A DNA stretch of 21,676 nt from a virus, in IMG/VR virus record IMGVR_UViG_3300025928_000038, positions 1-21,676 of that record; one strand, given 5' to 3'. Made by a program: the position numbers and the translations under genes. This document shows positions 7,118 through 14,069 of this stretch, one piece after another. The first letter of the stretch is position 1, and every line of letters begins with the position of its first letter. The notes under the pieces were generated by a model. That model was given only the letters and a program-made list of their open reading frames with translations, was not told the origin of the DNA and made no database searches.

Positions 7118-7950
7118 TGGCAGTTCCGCCGTATGAAATGCCGGAATGGCAACGTCGCTATCAAGACCTCGAGGCCTTCCGGCGGGTACGCAATGCCGAA
7201 CGGGATTATGGCCGCCGCCTCCGCCAACTAGCCCGCAATATCGAAAATATGGTGCGATCGTATGTCGAGGGACATCACGACGAAACCGAAATTCAACAGG
7301 TGCTGGGCGGATATACCGCGCCGCATGATCTCGCTGGCCTGGCATCTATGCTGGATCGCTATTCGGCGATACTAGATCCCTGGGCACAGTCAGTCGCGCT
7401 AAGGTTTGTGGTCGAGGTCGCCCGCCGGGATCAGGCAGCGTGGGCCACGTACGCCAAGACGATGTCTAGGGCGCTGCAGCAAGAAATACAAACCGCTCCG
7501 ACGGGTGAGTTACTACAACGCGCCCTGGCCGAACAAGTAAGCCTCATTAAATCGATTCCTGAGCAGGCCGCCAAGCGTGTGCACGAGATCGCGGTCGGTA
7601 ACCTCTATGGCGGTGAACGCTATGGTGACCTGATCAAGGTTATTATGGATCAGGGCCAGGTGTCCCGCAATAAGGCGACACTGATCGCGCGCACAGAGAC
7701 TGCCCGGGTCTCCAGCCTGCTGACGCAGACCCGAGCGACCCATGTTGGTGGTACGCATTACATCTGGTCAACGGTGCGGGACGCTCGGGTACGAGAGTCG
7801 CATCGGAAGATGAACGGCCAGACGATCGCCTGGGACGCGCCACCAAGCCCTGATGGGCCTGGCGTTGGCCCGTACCACGCCGGACAGATTTGGAACTGTC
7901 GATGCTTCGCAATTCCGATAATTCCTGACCGCTATCCGATAGCGGCTTGA
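7117..7950 (+). CDS. Phage head morphogenesis protein (SPP1 gp7 / Mu gpF-like)
   Basis: 277 residues from ATG 7117, overlapping the previous stop by one base. The N-terminal 150 residues are helical. Residues 185-263 carry the conserved minor-head-protein module: 'LIARTETARV' (189-198), 'YIWSTVRDARVRESHRKMNGQ' with D222, R224 and H229, and the ending 'WNCRCFAIPI' (259-268), whose Cys-Arg-Cys pair is typical. In SPP1 the homologue binds portal and DNA, and in Mu it is a minor head protein. Position two genes after the portal agrees. The length is close to that of short family members. Confidence 0.9.
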   Translation: MAVPPYEMPEWQRRYQDLEAFRRVRNAERDYGRRLRQLARNIENMVRSYVEGHHDETEIQQVLGGYTAPHDLAGLASMLDRYSAILDPWAQSVALRFVVEVARRDQAAWATYAKTMSRALQQEIQTAPTGELLQRALAEQVSLIKSIPEQAAKRVHEIAVGNLYGGERYGDLIKVIMDQGQVSRNKATLIARTETARVSSLLTQTRATHVGGTHYIWSTVRDARVRESHRKMNGQTIAWDAPPSPDGPGVGPYHAGQIWNCRCFAIPIIPDRYPIAA

Positions 7951-7961
7951 TTGGACCCATT

Positions 7962-8168
7962 ATGGCTTTTGAGCCGAAGAAGAAATCTGCCGCGCGCGAT
8001 CCGACTTACGGCGACGAGCGCAGCATTAACAATATCAACCAGGCGGTGGATGAGCTGTCCACCACGCTGCGCCGTGCCCGTGACAGCGCCCGCATGCGCG
8101 TGGTGATCCAGGCGCTCAGAAACCTGCAAGGTGAGGCTAATAGTGCCGTGATGGCGGAGGACTGTTAA
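7962..8168 (+). CDS. Hypothetical small charged helical protein
   Basis: 68 residues when started at ATG 7962. A TTG at 7947 inside the previous gene would add five residues. The N-terminus is Lys-rich ('MAFEPKKKSAARDP'). The middle 'INNINQAVDELSTTLRRARDSARMRVVIQALRNLQGEA' looks like one long amphipathic helix that could form a coiled coil. It follows the head morphogenesis gene at a short distance and lies one base before the next start, so it is part of the same transcription unit. No family recognised. Confidence 0.6.
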   Translation: MAFEPKKKSAARDPTYGDERSINNINQAVDELSTTLRRARDSARMRVVIQALRNLQGEANSAVMAEDC

Positions 8169-8169
8169 C

Positions 8170-8859
8170 ATGCCGTTGCCGTTCGTACTGGCACTAATCA
8201 ACGTCCCGAACCTTTTTGTTGTCCGAGCTACGGCTTGGACTGACGCGACTCTGGCACCGTTGGCGAGGATGACTAGCAGGGTCACCTTCGCCATGCAGCC
8301 GGTGGCTAGAGCATCATCGCCGCGGCCGATGGCTACTAGGGCGAGCATAGCAGTAAATGCTGTGGCTTCCAGTCAGTTGACCACGGCGGGCATCGTGAAT
8401 GGGCGGATGACGCTCGGCTTTGCACCGCAGATAGCTATGAGCAGCCAGGTGTACGACGTGCGCCAGCCGAAAGCTTATGGTCAAGTGACCTATGGCGTGC
8501 AGGTGCTGCCTTCTGGCGTGTCCAGGCTCAGCTTCCCGTTATCAGAGTTGGGCATGCCGGTCGCCCTCGGTGCGGGTGCGAGCTGGACCTCGGGGCCGGT
8601 TGACTGCCTCGGCCTGCAGCACGTGACTTGGGGTCTCAAAGCTACTCAGCCGATTATTATGGCGCTGAACCGCTTCGTCGATCCCAGCTGCCAGAGTTCG
8701 ATCGGCGCGGCGGTGACCGCGACTGCGGTAGCCAACACGGCGCTAGCGCTCGATTGTAATGACGGGAAGGGCTATTCCGGGTTCACGCTCGGCTTCACCA
8801 ACACGGCTGCCAGCGTTGCCACTCTCAGCTCGTACAGCTTCATGCTGGAGTCTGTCTGA
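8170..8859 (+). CDS. Hypothetical virion-like protein, beta-rich
   Basis: 229 residues. ATG 8170 has a strong GGAGG about 10 bases upstream and follows the previous stop by one base. Residues about 1-75 hold many Ala, Thr and Arg. Residues about 75-229 have short alternating hydrophobic strands with Gly and Ser turns ('GQVTYGVQVLPSGVSRLSFPL', 'YSGFTLGFTNTAASVATLSSYSFML'), as in jelly-roll or fibre proteins. A leftward frame covers the first 180 bases and is treated as a shadow. No family recognised; a structural role is inferred from position between head genes. Confidence 0.6.
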   Translation: MPLPFVLALINVPNLFVVRATAWTDATLAPLARMTSRVTFAMQPVARASSPRPMATRASIAVNAVASSQLTTAGIVNGRMTLGFAPQIAMSSQVYDVRQPKAYGQVTYGVQVLPSGVSRLSFPLSELGMPVALGAGASWTSGPVDCLGLQHVTWGLKATQPIIMALNRFVDPSCQSSIGAAVTATAVANTALALDCNDGKGYSGFTLGFTNTAASVATLSSYSFMLESV

Positions 8860-8988
8860 CCGATATTTCTGGCTGCGCCAGACGCCTGCACAGTGCCATG
8901 AGCAGGTGAGTCGACCTTTGTGGTCGGCAAGAAAGCACGCCCCGCAGACACGGCAGGCCAGGAACTGACGCGATACCCGCTTCTGCAT
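8743..8988 (-). CDS. Possible zinc-ribbon mini-protein, leftward
   Basis: 81 residues if read from ATG 8988 to the stop inside the opposite gene. Residues 12-33 contain C12, C15, C18, C29 and C33 in a 'CRVCGACF...CSWHC' pattern. This is the usual look of a treble-clef or zinc-ribbon knuckle, followed by an Arg/Lys-rich helix. The first 43 residues lie in the 187-base gap between two rightward genes. The last 40 lie antisense to the rightward gene ending at 8859 and may not be under selection. A GGGCGGG site lies just upstream. It could be a real nucleic-acid-binding protein or a chance frame. Confidence 0.35.
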   Translation of the reverse strand: MQKRVSRQFLACRVCGACFLADHKGRLTCSWHCAGVWRSQKYRSDRLQHEAVRAESGNAGSRVGEAEREPGIALPVITIER

Positions 8989-9046
8989 TATTCCCGCCCC
9001 AGCTTCATCTTCCCCTCCCTCTAGCGCGGCTCGCGCTTCCAGGTCA

Positions 9047-10687
9047 ATGCCCGATCCCGTTATCCGATTCTACACATCAGAACAGCTGGGGGCGACGCAG
9101 TCGCTGACCCCTGATGGGTTTCTATTGTGTAAAGAGGTGCCGATCGCAAGAACCGGCCCAATGCTGTACTCCGATGGTGAGGTGCCGGTCACTGCCGATC
9201 GCGACGGAATTATTAGAATCTATCGCGACGAAGACGAGGTCTTCTCACCTGTAGCGGTAGCTTCCTTTGCTGGCAAGCCAGTAACCAACGATCACCCACC
9301 CGAGAAGGTCAACCCACATAATTGGCGCAACTACGCCATCGGGGTCACCCTAAATCCGCGGCGTGGTGACGGCTTACTAACTAATAACGATTTTCTTTAT
9401 GCGGATCTACTCATTCAAGATGAGGTCGCCATCCGCGATGTACGACAAGGAAAACGGGAGGTCAGCGCAGGCTACGACGCTGAGTACGAAGAGCTTTCCC
9501 CAGGAGAAGGAAGACAACACGGGATCATTGGAAACCATGTTGCTTTGGTAGACCGCGGTAGATGCGGACCTTCATGTCATATAGGAGACAAAGAGATGGC
9601 TGGACAAGCCCGTCGCCGCGCATCTGTCGGCGACACCCTTATTAAATCAAGTTTCGATCGTATTCTGGCGGCTCGAGGTACACCCTCGTTCGATGCAGTG
9701 CTCGTAGAAGAGCTGCAGCGCGTCGCTACGATGCTCGGCGATGTTATTTCTGGCGCAAACGAAAGCGGCGGCTTCGCTCAAGTTACCGCGCCGGTTGAGA
9801 ATTATGGCGCCGAAAAAGAAAGCCCCACCAGCGATCGCTTTTCACGCGATGATATGGGTGGCGGTGGCGTACATGTCCATCTGCACGGTGCTGATGCCCC
9901 TGAGGGTGATCCTGCTGGTGGTGGTGCTAGCGCCGGTGGTGCTGGTGCTATGGCTGGTGCTGAAGGCGGTGGCGGCGATCTCGAGCAGCGGGTCAGTGCG
10001 CTTGAGCGTGCAGTCGCCATTCTTGCCCAGGGCGAGGAAGGCGAGGATCCGCAGGAAGCCCAGCAGGCTGAACAGGCGGTTGGTGCTCCTGGTGGAGAAC
10101 CAACAGAGCAGAGGCCAGAGGCAGACCGCGGCATTATGCGTGACGCCAAGCGGACCCGTGCGCTCGACGACGAGCCAGCACCGCCCCCAACAGACGAGCC
10201 GAGTGACGCCTCCAGCAAAGAGAACGTCGCAATCACCGATCGTCGTCGTGTGGCGGTTGGCGACGCGGCAGCGCTGCGTGGTCCGTGGCAGGAGATGGTC
10301 TCCAAGGCCGAACTTCTGGCACCCGGCATCAAGTACCCGACGATGGATTCCAAGTTGGGTGTGACCCGCACGATGGATGCGATGTGCAAGTTCCGTCGTC
10401 GTGTACTCAATGAAGCCCTGCAGGAAGACGATACGGCTGCGGCAGTACGTCAGGTCGCTAGCGGCGGCAACGTCGCACAGATGTCGTGCGATGCGGTTTC
10501 CGCGGTGTTTAATGGTGCCGCAGAGCTAGTACGTCAGAAGCGTTCCAACCTCGCCACCTCGCATGTCGGTGACGGCGTTAATTACAGCCCGTCTATTGGG
10601 TTCAACACCGATCGCACCCTACAGGCACAGCTCCGCGCCTTGAATACCAAAAATGCGGAATTTTGGGCGAAACAGTCGGGACGTTAA
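9047..10687 (+). CDS. DUF2213-type prohead protease fused to scaffold-like region
   Basis: 546 residues from ATG 9047 (AGGTC just upstream). Residues about 1-180 match the DUF2213 prohead protease type. 'VTNDHPPEKVNP' supplies H83, 'REVSAGYDAEY' supplies S140, and 'GNHVALVDRGRCG' supplies H164, consistent with a His-Ser-His herpes-protease-like site. Residues about 184-330 include a Gly/Ala/His-rich stretch and a short coiled coil ('LEQRVSALERAVAILAQ'). Acidic Gln-rich sequence and a folded C-terminus (about 400-546) follow. In the family the protease clears the scaffold before DNA packaging. M184 (base 9596) has AGGAG 8 bases upstream, so a second product made from this internal start is likely. 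Codon use is A-richer in the first 550 bases than after. Confidence 0.85.
   Translation: MPDPVIRFYTSEQLGATQSLTPDGFLLCKEVPIARTGPMLYSDGEVPVTADRDGIIRIYRDEDEVFSPVAVASFAGKPVTNDHPPEKVNPHNWRNYAIGVTLNPRRGDGLLTNNDFLYADLLIQDEVAIRDVRQGKREVSAGYDAEYEELSPGEGRQHGIIGNHVALVDRGRCGPSCHIGDKEMAGQARRRASVGDTLIKSSFDRILAARGTPSFDAVLVEELQRVATMLGDVISGANESGGFAQVTAPVENYGAEKESPTSDRFSRDDMGGGGVHVHLHGADAPEGDPAGGGASAGGAGAMAGAEGGGGDLEQRVSALERAVAILAQGEEGEDPQEAQQAEQAVGAPGGEPTEQRPEADRGIMRDAKRTRALDDEPAPPPTDEPSDASSKENVAITDRRRVAVGDAAALRGPWQEMVSKAELLAPGIKYPTMDSKLGVTRTMDAMCKFRRRVLNEALQEDDTAAAVRQVASGGNVAQMSCDAVSAVFNGAAELVRQKRSNLATSHVGDGVNYSPSIGFNTDRTLQAQLRALNTKNAEFWAKQSGR
9596..10687 (+). CDS. Nested in-frame scaffold product (internal start)
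   Basis: This is the same frame as the protease gene, starting at ATG 9596 (residue 184), giving 363 residues without the protease domain. AGGAG at 9583-9587 stands 8 bases before this ATG, which is a better ribosome site than that of the full-length start. In lambda, gene C and the nested Nu3 give protease and scaffold by the same trick. The visible coiled coil and acidic, Gln-rich sequence suit a scaffold. Whether both products are made is inferred. Confidence 0.5.
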   Translation: MAGQARRRASVGDTLIKSSFDRILAARGTPSFDAVLVEELQRVATMLGDVISGANESGGFAQVTAPVENYGAEKESPTSDRFSRDDMGGGGVHVHLHGADAPEGDPAGGGASAGGAGAMAGAEGGGGDLEQRVSALERAVAILAQGEEGEDPQEAQQAEQAVGAPGGEPTEQRPEADRGIMRDAKRTRALDDEPAPPPTDEPSDASSKENVAITDRRRVAVGDAAALRGPWQEMVSKAELLAPGIKYPTMDSKLGVTRTMDAMCKFRRRVLNEALQEDDTAAAVRQVASGGNVAQMSCDAVSAVFNGAAELVRQKRSNLATSHVGDGVNYSPSIGFNTDRTLQAQLRALNTKNAEFWAKQSGR

Positions 10688-10693
10688 TTTAGA

Positions 10694-11152
10694 ATGCCGG
10701 AAGACAACCCCGCAACGTTCGGCTCCGAGGGACTTAACCGCGTAGCCGAACCGCAGTCCGCTCCCGAAGTTAATCAGGAGGAGCGGCATACCGCCGAACT
10801 AGAGCCAGGTGGTCCGATCCAAACCCCGCCTGCACCGGAGGTACATTATGGCCACCGCCAGAATCTACCAGCCGGTCCCGCAATTCAAGAGCCTGACTCA
10901 CCTGGCGTCGATTATTCAGAAATGGACGCCAGCGTGGAAAGTGCTCCTGAAGATACTGCGGCGCGGGCGCATCGCGTCGTGCATGCGCATGGCGGTGATG
11001 TAGTCCCGCCTGAATACCCCAAGGAGTCGCGCGGCCTCTACCAAGGCGACTTGCCGCAAACGGCGAGGCCCGGGCCGGAGCCAGACCGGCCACGGGCGGG
11101 ACCGCCGCGGACAACCCCGCAGCGCGTTCGTCGCTTCACTGAAGATAAGTAG
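10694..11152 (+). CDS. Pro/Glu-rich disordered protein
   Basis: 152 residues, ATG 10694, seven bases after the previous stop. It is rich in Pro, Glu, Arg and Gly throughout ('GGPIQTPPAPEVHYGHRQ', 'RPGPEPDRPRAGPPRTTP') with almost no hydrophobic core, so it is likely unfolded. The position between protease/scaffold and decoration protein suggests an assembly helper or minor head protein. No ribosome site of full strength is seen, and coupling with the gene before is likely. No family recognised. Confidence 0.6.
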   Translation: MPEDNPATFGSEGLNRVAEPQSAPEVNQEERHTAELEPGGPIQTPPAPEVHYGHRQNLPAGPAIQEPDSPGVDYSEMDASVESAPEDTAARAHRVVHAHGGDVVPPEYPKESRGLYQGDLPQTARPGPEPDRPRAGPPRTTPQRVRRFTEDK

Positions 11153-11166
11153 AAAGGAGTACTATA

Positions 11167-11673
11167 GTGGTCGCTTTCAGTTATCGCATGCCTGCCGGCA
11201 TTCCCGGCGAGGTCAATCGTATTAATAGCGCGAAGATCGAGGCGCAGATTGTTACCCCGGCTGGTACCACTGGTGCCCCGAGCCAGTACGGCCTCGCGAT
11301 GGTCGTAGATAATACTGGCGGCAACGTCGGTAATATGCGCGTTGCATCCACCGCGGATACGGCGATCTACGGCTTCTTGGTCCGCCCGTTCCCCACTGGA
11401 GCTAGCCAGGATCAGCTCGGTACATCGACGCCACCGGCCTCAGGCATCGTCGACATTCTGCGCAGTGGATACATGCTGCTCAAGCTTGGTGGCGTGACAG
11501 CCGCGGCCAAGGGCGGACAGGTGTATATCTACACCACCACGACGGATGCAAATAATCCGGTGATTGGTGGGATTGCTGCGGCGACGTCGACCAGTGCTAT
11601 CGCGCTCCCGAACGCGATCTTCATGGGTCCGGCGGATACCAGCAATTTTGTTGAAATCGCTTTCAACATCTAA
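11167..11673 (+). CDS. Head decoration / capsid cement-like protein
   Basis: 168 residues from GTG 11167, with AAAGGAG ending 7 bases upstream. The opening 'FSYRMPAGIPGEVNR' is typical of small beta-barrel decoration proteins that sit directly before the major capsid gene. The rest is beta-rich with Gly, Thr and Ala ('YGFLVRPFPTG', 'GIVDILRSGYMLLKLGG', 'GGQVYIYTTTTD'). In the family it binds the outside of the expanded capsid and stabilises it. The function is assigned from composition and gene order, not from a unique motif. Confidence 0.65.
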   Translation: MVAFSYRMPAGIPGEVNRINSAKIEAQIVTPAGTTGAPSQYGLAMVVDNTGGNVGNMRVASTADTAIYGFLVRPFPTGASQDQLGTSTPPASGIVDILRSGYMLLKLGGVTAAAKGGQVYIYTTTTDANNPVIGGIAAATSTSAIALPNAIFMGPADTSNFVEIAFNI

Positions 11674-11682
11674 GCAGTAACG

Positions 11683-11696
11683 ATCCCCAGGGGGAT
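11683..11696 (+). other. Short inverted repeat just before the capsid gene
   Basis: ATCCCC (11683-11688) and GGGGAT (11691-11696) form a perfect inverted repeat. As RNA it can fold as a 5-base-pair stem with a 4-base loop. It ends two bases before the AGGAG ribosome site of the major capsid gene (11699-11703). No T-run follows. It may protect or tune the capsid message, or be chance. Confidence 0.3.
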
Positions 11697-11708
11697 ACAG
11701 GAGTACTT

Positions 11709-12911
11709 ATGAGCAATCGTCTCGCCTATCGGGGATCAAGTGCATTGTCCCCGAATCTGATCCTGCCCGGCCACAGCGATCCGCGTGTGCAGGGTAACCT
11801 GATCCGCTACGATAATGGACAGGTTATCGATTGGATGAAGGGGTACAAGGAAGGTACCCAGCCCGAGCGTCGCCGTCATTTCACGACGGACTCATTTATG
11901 ACGTTCGATGAATTCACCTTTACTAAGGATAGTACAGGTGCATTTTTAATTGGTGAATTGGAGAGGTTGGACCAGGAATTACATGATCCATTAGCGTCCG
12001 TTACTTGGGGCAGGGATATTGACCTAAGAGAGGATGTGACGATTGCTGATGAAGTTTCAAGCTTCACCAACAGCAGCTTTGCATCAGCTGGTGGTATCGT
12101 GCCGTCAGGTAAGGCGTGGCTCTCCAAGGACGCGAATCAGATAACTGGTATCGCTCTCGATATTGGTAAGACTACGCATCCTTTGTACCTATGGGCGCTT
12201 GAGGTGAAGTATACGCTCCCAGAATTGGCAAGTGCTCAGAAGCTGGGCCGCCCAATAGATGTACAAAAATACGATGGCCTCAAAATAAAATACCAGATGG
12301 ACATCGACGAGCAGGTGTACATTGGGGACTCTACACTTGGTCAGGTCGGTTTGGCAAATGCCACGACGGCCCAGGGCTGTGCGGCAACGGATCAGCCGGT
12401 GTCCAGCACAAATGCTGCGCAGGCAGGTGCTTCCTCGCCTACCGGCAATTCAACGTCGCTGAAGTGGGTCGATAAAACCCCGGATGCGATCCTGGCCGAT
12501 GTTAACTACGCACTGACGCAGTGCTGGACCAACGCTGGCTGGGCGCTGATGCCTACCGAGCTGCGGGTACCTCCCGTCGAGTTCGGTTATCTGGTCAGCC
12601 AGAAGGTCTCGAGCGCGGGAAATGTTAGTATTCTCGAGTTCCTGCGCAATAACTCGCTGAGCAACGCGGCGTACGGCAAGCCGCTGAACATCCAGCCGGT
12701 GAAGTGGCTAACAGGCCGGGGTGCGGCGTCTAGCGATCGGCTGATGGTGTACACCAAGGAGCGGAATCGCGTGCGCTTCCCGCTGGTGCCCCTGCAGCGG
12801 ACCCCGCTCGAGTACCGCAACCTGTTCCAGATCGTGACCTACTACGGCCGTCTCGGCGTGGTAGAGCGGGTCTACGGTGAGAGCCTATATTATCTTGACG
12901 GAATCGGCTAA
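11709..12911 (+). CDS. Major capsid protein (DUF2184-like)
   Basis: 400 residues from ATG 11709, with AGGAG 5 bases upstream. The C-terminal half, with 'WALMPTELRVPPVEFGYL', 'NVSILEFLRNNSL', 'KPLNIQPVKWLTGRG', 'YTKERNRVRFPLVPLQRTPLEYRN' and 'QIVTYYGRLGVVERVYGESLYYLDGI', is typical of DUF2184-type HK97-fold capsid proteins. These form the shell hexamers and pentamers. Length fits the family. Gene order (protease/scaffold, decoration, capsid) agrees. Bases about 11895-12330 use codons such as TTA, ATA, AGG, AGA and AAA far more than the flanking parts, so the gene looks like a mosaic. Confidence 0.85.
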   Translation: MSNRLAYRGSSALSPNLILPGHSDPRVQGNLIRYDNGQVIDWMKGYKEGTQPERRRHFTTDSFMTFDEFTFTKDSTGAFLIGELERLDQELHDPLASVTWGRDIDLREDVTIADEVSSFTNSSFASAGGIVPSGKAWLSKDANQITGIALDIGKTTHPLYLWALEVKYTLPELASAQKLGRPIDVQKYDGLKIKYQMDIDEQVYIGDSTLGQVGLANATTAQGCAATDQPVSSTNAAQAGASSPTGNSTSLKWVDKTPDAILADVNYALTQCWTNAGWALMPTELRVPPVEFGYLVSQKVSSAGNVSILEFLRNNSLSNAAYGKPLNIQPVKWLTGRGAASSDRLMVYTKERNRVRFPLVPLQRTPLEYRNLFQIVTYYGRLGVVERVYGESLYYLDGIG

Positions 12912-12921
12912 CTAGCAGGGC

Positions 12922-12938
12922 GGAGGGGCTTCCCCTCC
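12922..12938 (+). terminator. GC-rich hairpin after the capsid gene
   Basis: GGAGGGG (12922-12928), CTT, CCCCTCC (12932-12938) form a perfect 7-base-pair stem 10 bases after the capsid stop. The downstream sequence (ACCTGACTTCC) has no T-run, so it is not a classic intrinsic terminator. It may stabilise the capsid mRNA 3' end or weaken readthrough into the next genes. Confidence 0.45.
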
Positions 12939-12965
12939 CACCTGACTTCCGCTATCGTCGTGCCT

Positions 12966-13181
12966 ATGAACATCATTCCCGATGCAATCACGGAGTGCGT
13001 TGATAAACTGCGCATGAGTGAGCCCAGTATGGCGCTGCTGACGGACACGGACCGGGTACGCCTGCTTGCGTCCCTCGGTTTTGCGCTGCTACGATCGCAC
13101 GTGATAGATCCGCAGGGATTGGACCTGCTGCTGAGGCTATCAGACCCTGAAGCAAGGGTCTGGCTACAAGCGGGGGAATAA
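12966..13181 (+). CDS. Hypothetical small helical protein
   Basis: 71 residues from ATG 12966; a GTG two codons upstream is also possible. It is Leu-rich and mixed-charge ('ECVDKLRMSEPSMALLTDTDRVRLLASLGFALLRSHVID'), likely a small helical bundle. It follows the capsid gene after a hairpin. No strong ribosome site is visible. No family recognised; a head-completion or tail-linked role would be guessed only from place. Confidence 0.55.
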   Translation: MNIIPDAITECVDKLRMSEPSMALLTDTDRVRLLASLGFALLRSHVIDPQGLDLLLRLSDPEARVWLQAGE

Positions 13182-13200
13182 TAACTGAAGGACATGGATC

Positions 13201-13377
13201 ATGAGCGTACTTCCCCTGGTTGCTGCCGCGCAGGCCGCGAAGACCGCTGCGGGTTCGGTGGCTGCTGCAATCGTAGTAGTCAATGCCAAGGCCGTTGCTG
13301 CGGTCAGCGACGCCGATGAGTCAGACTGGCTCTTGGTGGCTCAGTATCTCCGCAACTTCGGCGGCTACTTGACGTAA
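13201..13377 (+). CDS. Ala-rich small protein with hydrophobic segment
   Basis: 58 residues, ATG 13201 to TAA 13375-13377, with AAGGA about 9 bases upstream. Residues 4-36 are Ala/Val-rich and hydrophobic ('AAGSVAAAIVVVNAKAV') and could form one membrane or coat-like helix. The end 'DWLLVAQYLRNFGGYLT' is amphipathic. It lies between two other short genes with gaps of 3-20 bases. No family recognised. Confidence 0.5.
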   Translation: MSVLPLVAAAQAAKTAAGSVAAAIVVVNAKAVAAVSDADESDWLLVAQYLRNFGGYLT

Positions 13378-13380
13378 GCC

Positions 13381-13566
13381 GTGGACTGGCTGGTCGAGTT
13401 CCTTGACGTCCATGGGGACGTGATTCTAGACGAGACCTACGTCGGCATCTCGTCCGCTGCCGCTGTCTCCTCCCGCGTTACCCACCAACTGTCGACCGAC
13501 TCACGGCTGGTGAATGCTGCGGGCTGGCAGGTCTACTCGATTGACATCCAAGTGGTGGGAAGATAA
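13381..13566 (+). CDS. Hypothetical small protein
   Basis: 61 residues from GTG 13381, three bases after the previous stop. No ribosome site is evident, so translation is probably coupled. The sequence alternates hydrophobic and polar residues ('WLVEFLDVHGDVILDETYVG', 'WQVYSIDIQVVG'), suggesting a small beta-rich fold. No family recognised. Confidence 0.45.
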   Translation: MDWLVEFLDVHGDVILDETYVGISSAAAVSSRVTHQLSTDSRLVNAAGWQVYSIDIQVVGR

Positions 13567-13576
13567 CCTTGTGGAT

Positions 13577-13612
13577 TGAGTGGATAACTCACAGCGCCCA
13601 CTTTTCAGGCGC
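13577..13612 (+). promoter_or_regulatory. Two adjacent small hairpins in leader region
   Basis: TGAGT-GGATA-ACTCA (13577-13591) and GCGCC...GGCGC (13594-13598 with 13608-13612) are two short inverted repeats in the 86-base gap before the gene starting at 13653. A run of four T lies in the second loop rather than after it. They could fold in the leader mRNA of the next gene. Function is not known. Confidence 0.25.
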
Positions 13613-13652
13613 AAATCTCTGGGCGTAGCCTTCCGTGCAGGAGGGTTTGCCC

Positions 13653-14069
13653 ATGGAAAAAACGACCGAAGCCCTGAAGGTACAGGCGAGCTTGGTGATC
13701 GACACATTGAATAATGTGCTCGACTCGCTAATTCCGCTTCTAGCCCTAAACCCCAAACTACTCCAGGTAGCCAAGGACACCGAGCAGGCGATCGACACGA
13801 TTATGCGCTTCTACCGCGCGCTCGAGACCTGGCGCCTGCCAGAAATTCCACACGACGTACAATTCAAGCGCATGCAGCGAGCCCTGGAGCTGATCGAGCG
13901 GTTGGGGCGCACGGCAGACCAGCGCCTGAAGGATATGCGCCTCGGTGACGAGGACACAGCAGACGTTGCATGTTACGGCGCGTTTCGCCAATTGGGTGAG
14001 ATCGCCAGTGACGGTCTAGGCAACGGCTGGCTAGCGAAAGAGGATGACGATGCCGACCTTCTTACATAA
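13653..14069 (+). CDS. Hypothetical helical protein
   Basis: 138 residues from ATG 13653, chosen because AGGAGG (13639-13644) lies 8 bases upstream; a GTG at 13635 has no such site. It is all helix-forming ('ASLVIDTLNNVLDSLIPLLALNP', 'FKRMQRALELIERLGRTADQRLKDMRLGDEDTA') with an acidic end. It overlaps the next gene's start. No family recognised; by order it could be a small virion or tail-assembly protein. Confidence 0.6.
   Translation: MEKTTEALKVQASLVIDTLNNVLDSLIPLLALNPKLLQVAKDTEQAIDTIMRFYRALETWRLPEIPHDVQFKRMQRALELIERLGRTADQRLKDMRLGDEDTADVACYGAFRQLGEIASDGLGNGWLAKEDDDADLLT

Noticed and set aside
7932-8348. 138-residue reverse frame over the end of the head morphogenesis gene and the next two genes
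   Set aside because: It would need to overlap three rightward genes, one with a GGAGG site; no motif supports it.
9896-9985. GGTGCT/GGTGGT repeats as a tandem repeat or CRISPR-like element
   Set aside because: They are irregular Gly/Ala codons within an open frame and have no constant repeat and spacer pattern.
9741-10364. 207-residue forward frame inside the protease/scaffold gene
   Set aside because: It is a +1-shifted shadow caused by repeated GGTGCT-type codons, with no ribosome site and no protein-like pattern.
9802-10410. 202-residue reverse-strand frame opposite the scaffold region
   Set aside because: It is Ser/Ala/Pro low complexity created by the antisense of Gly/Ala-rich codons; the forward frame carries the real protein.
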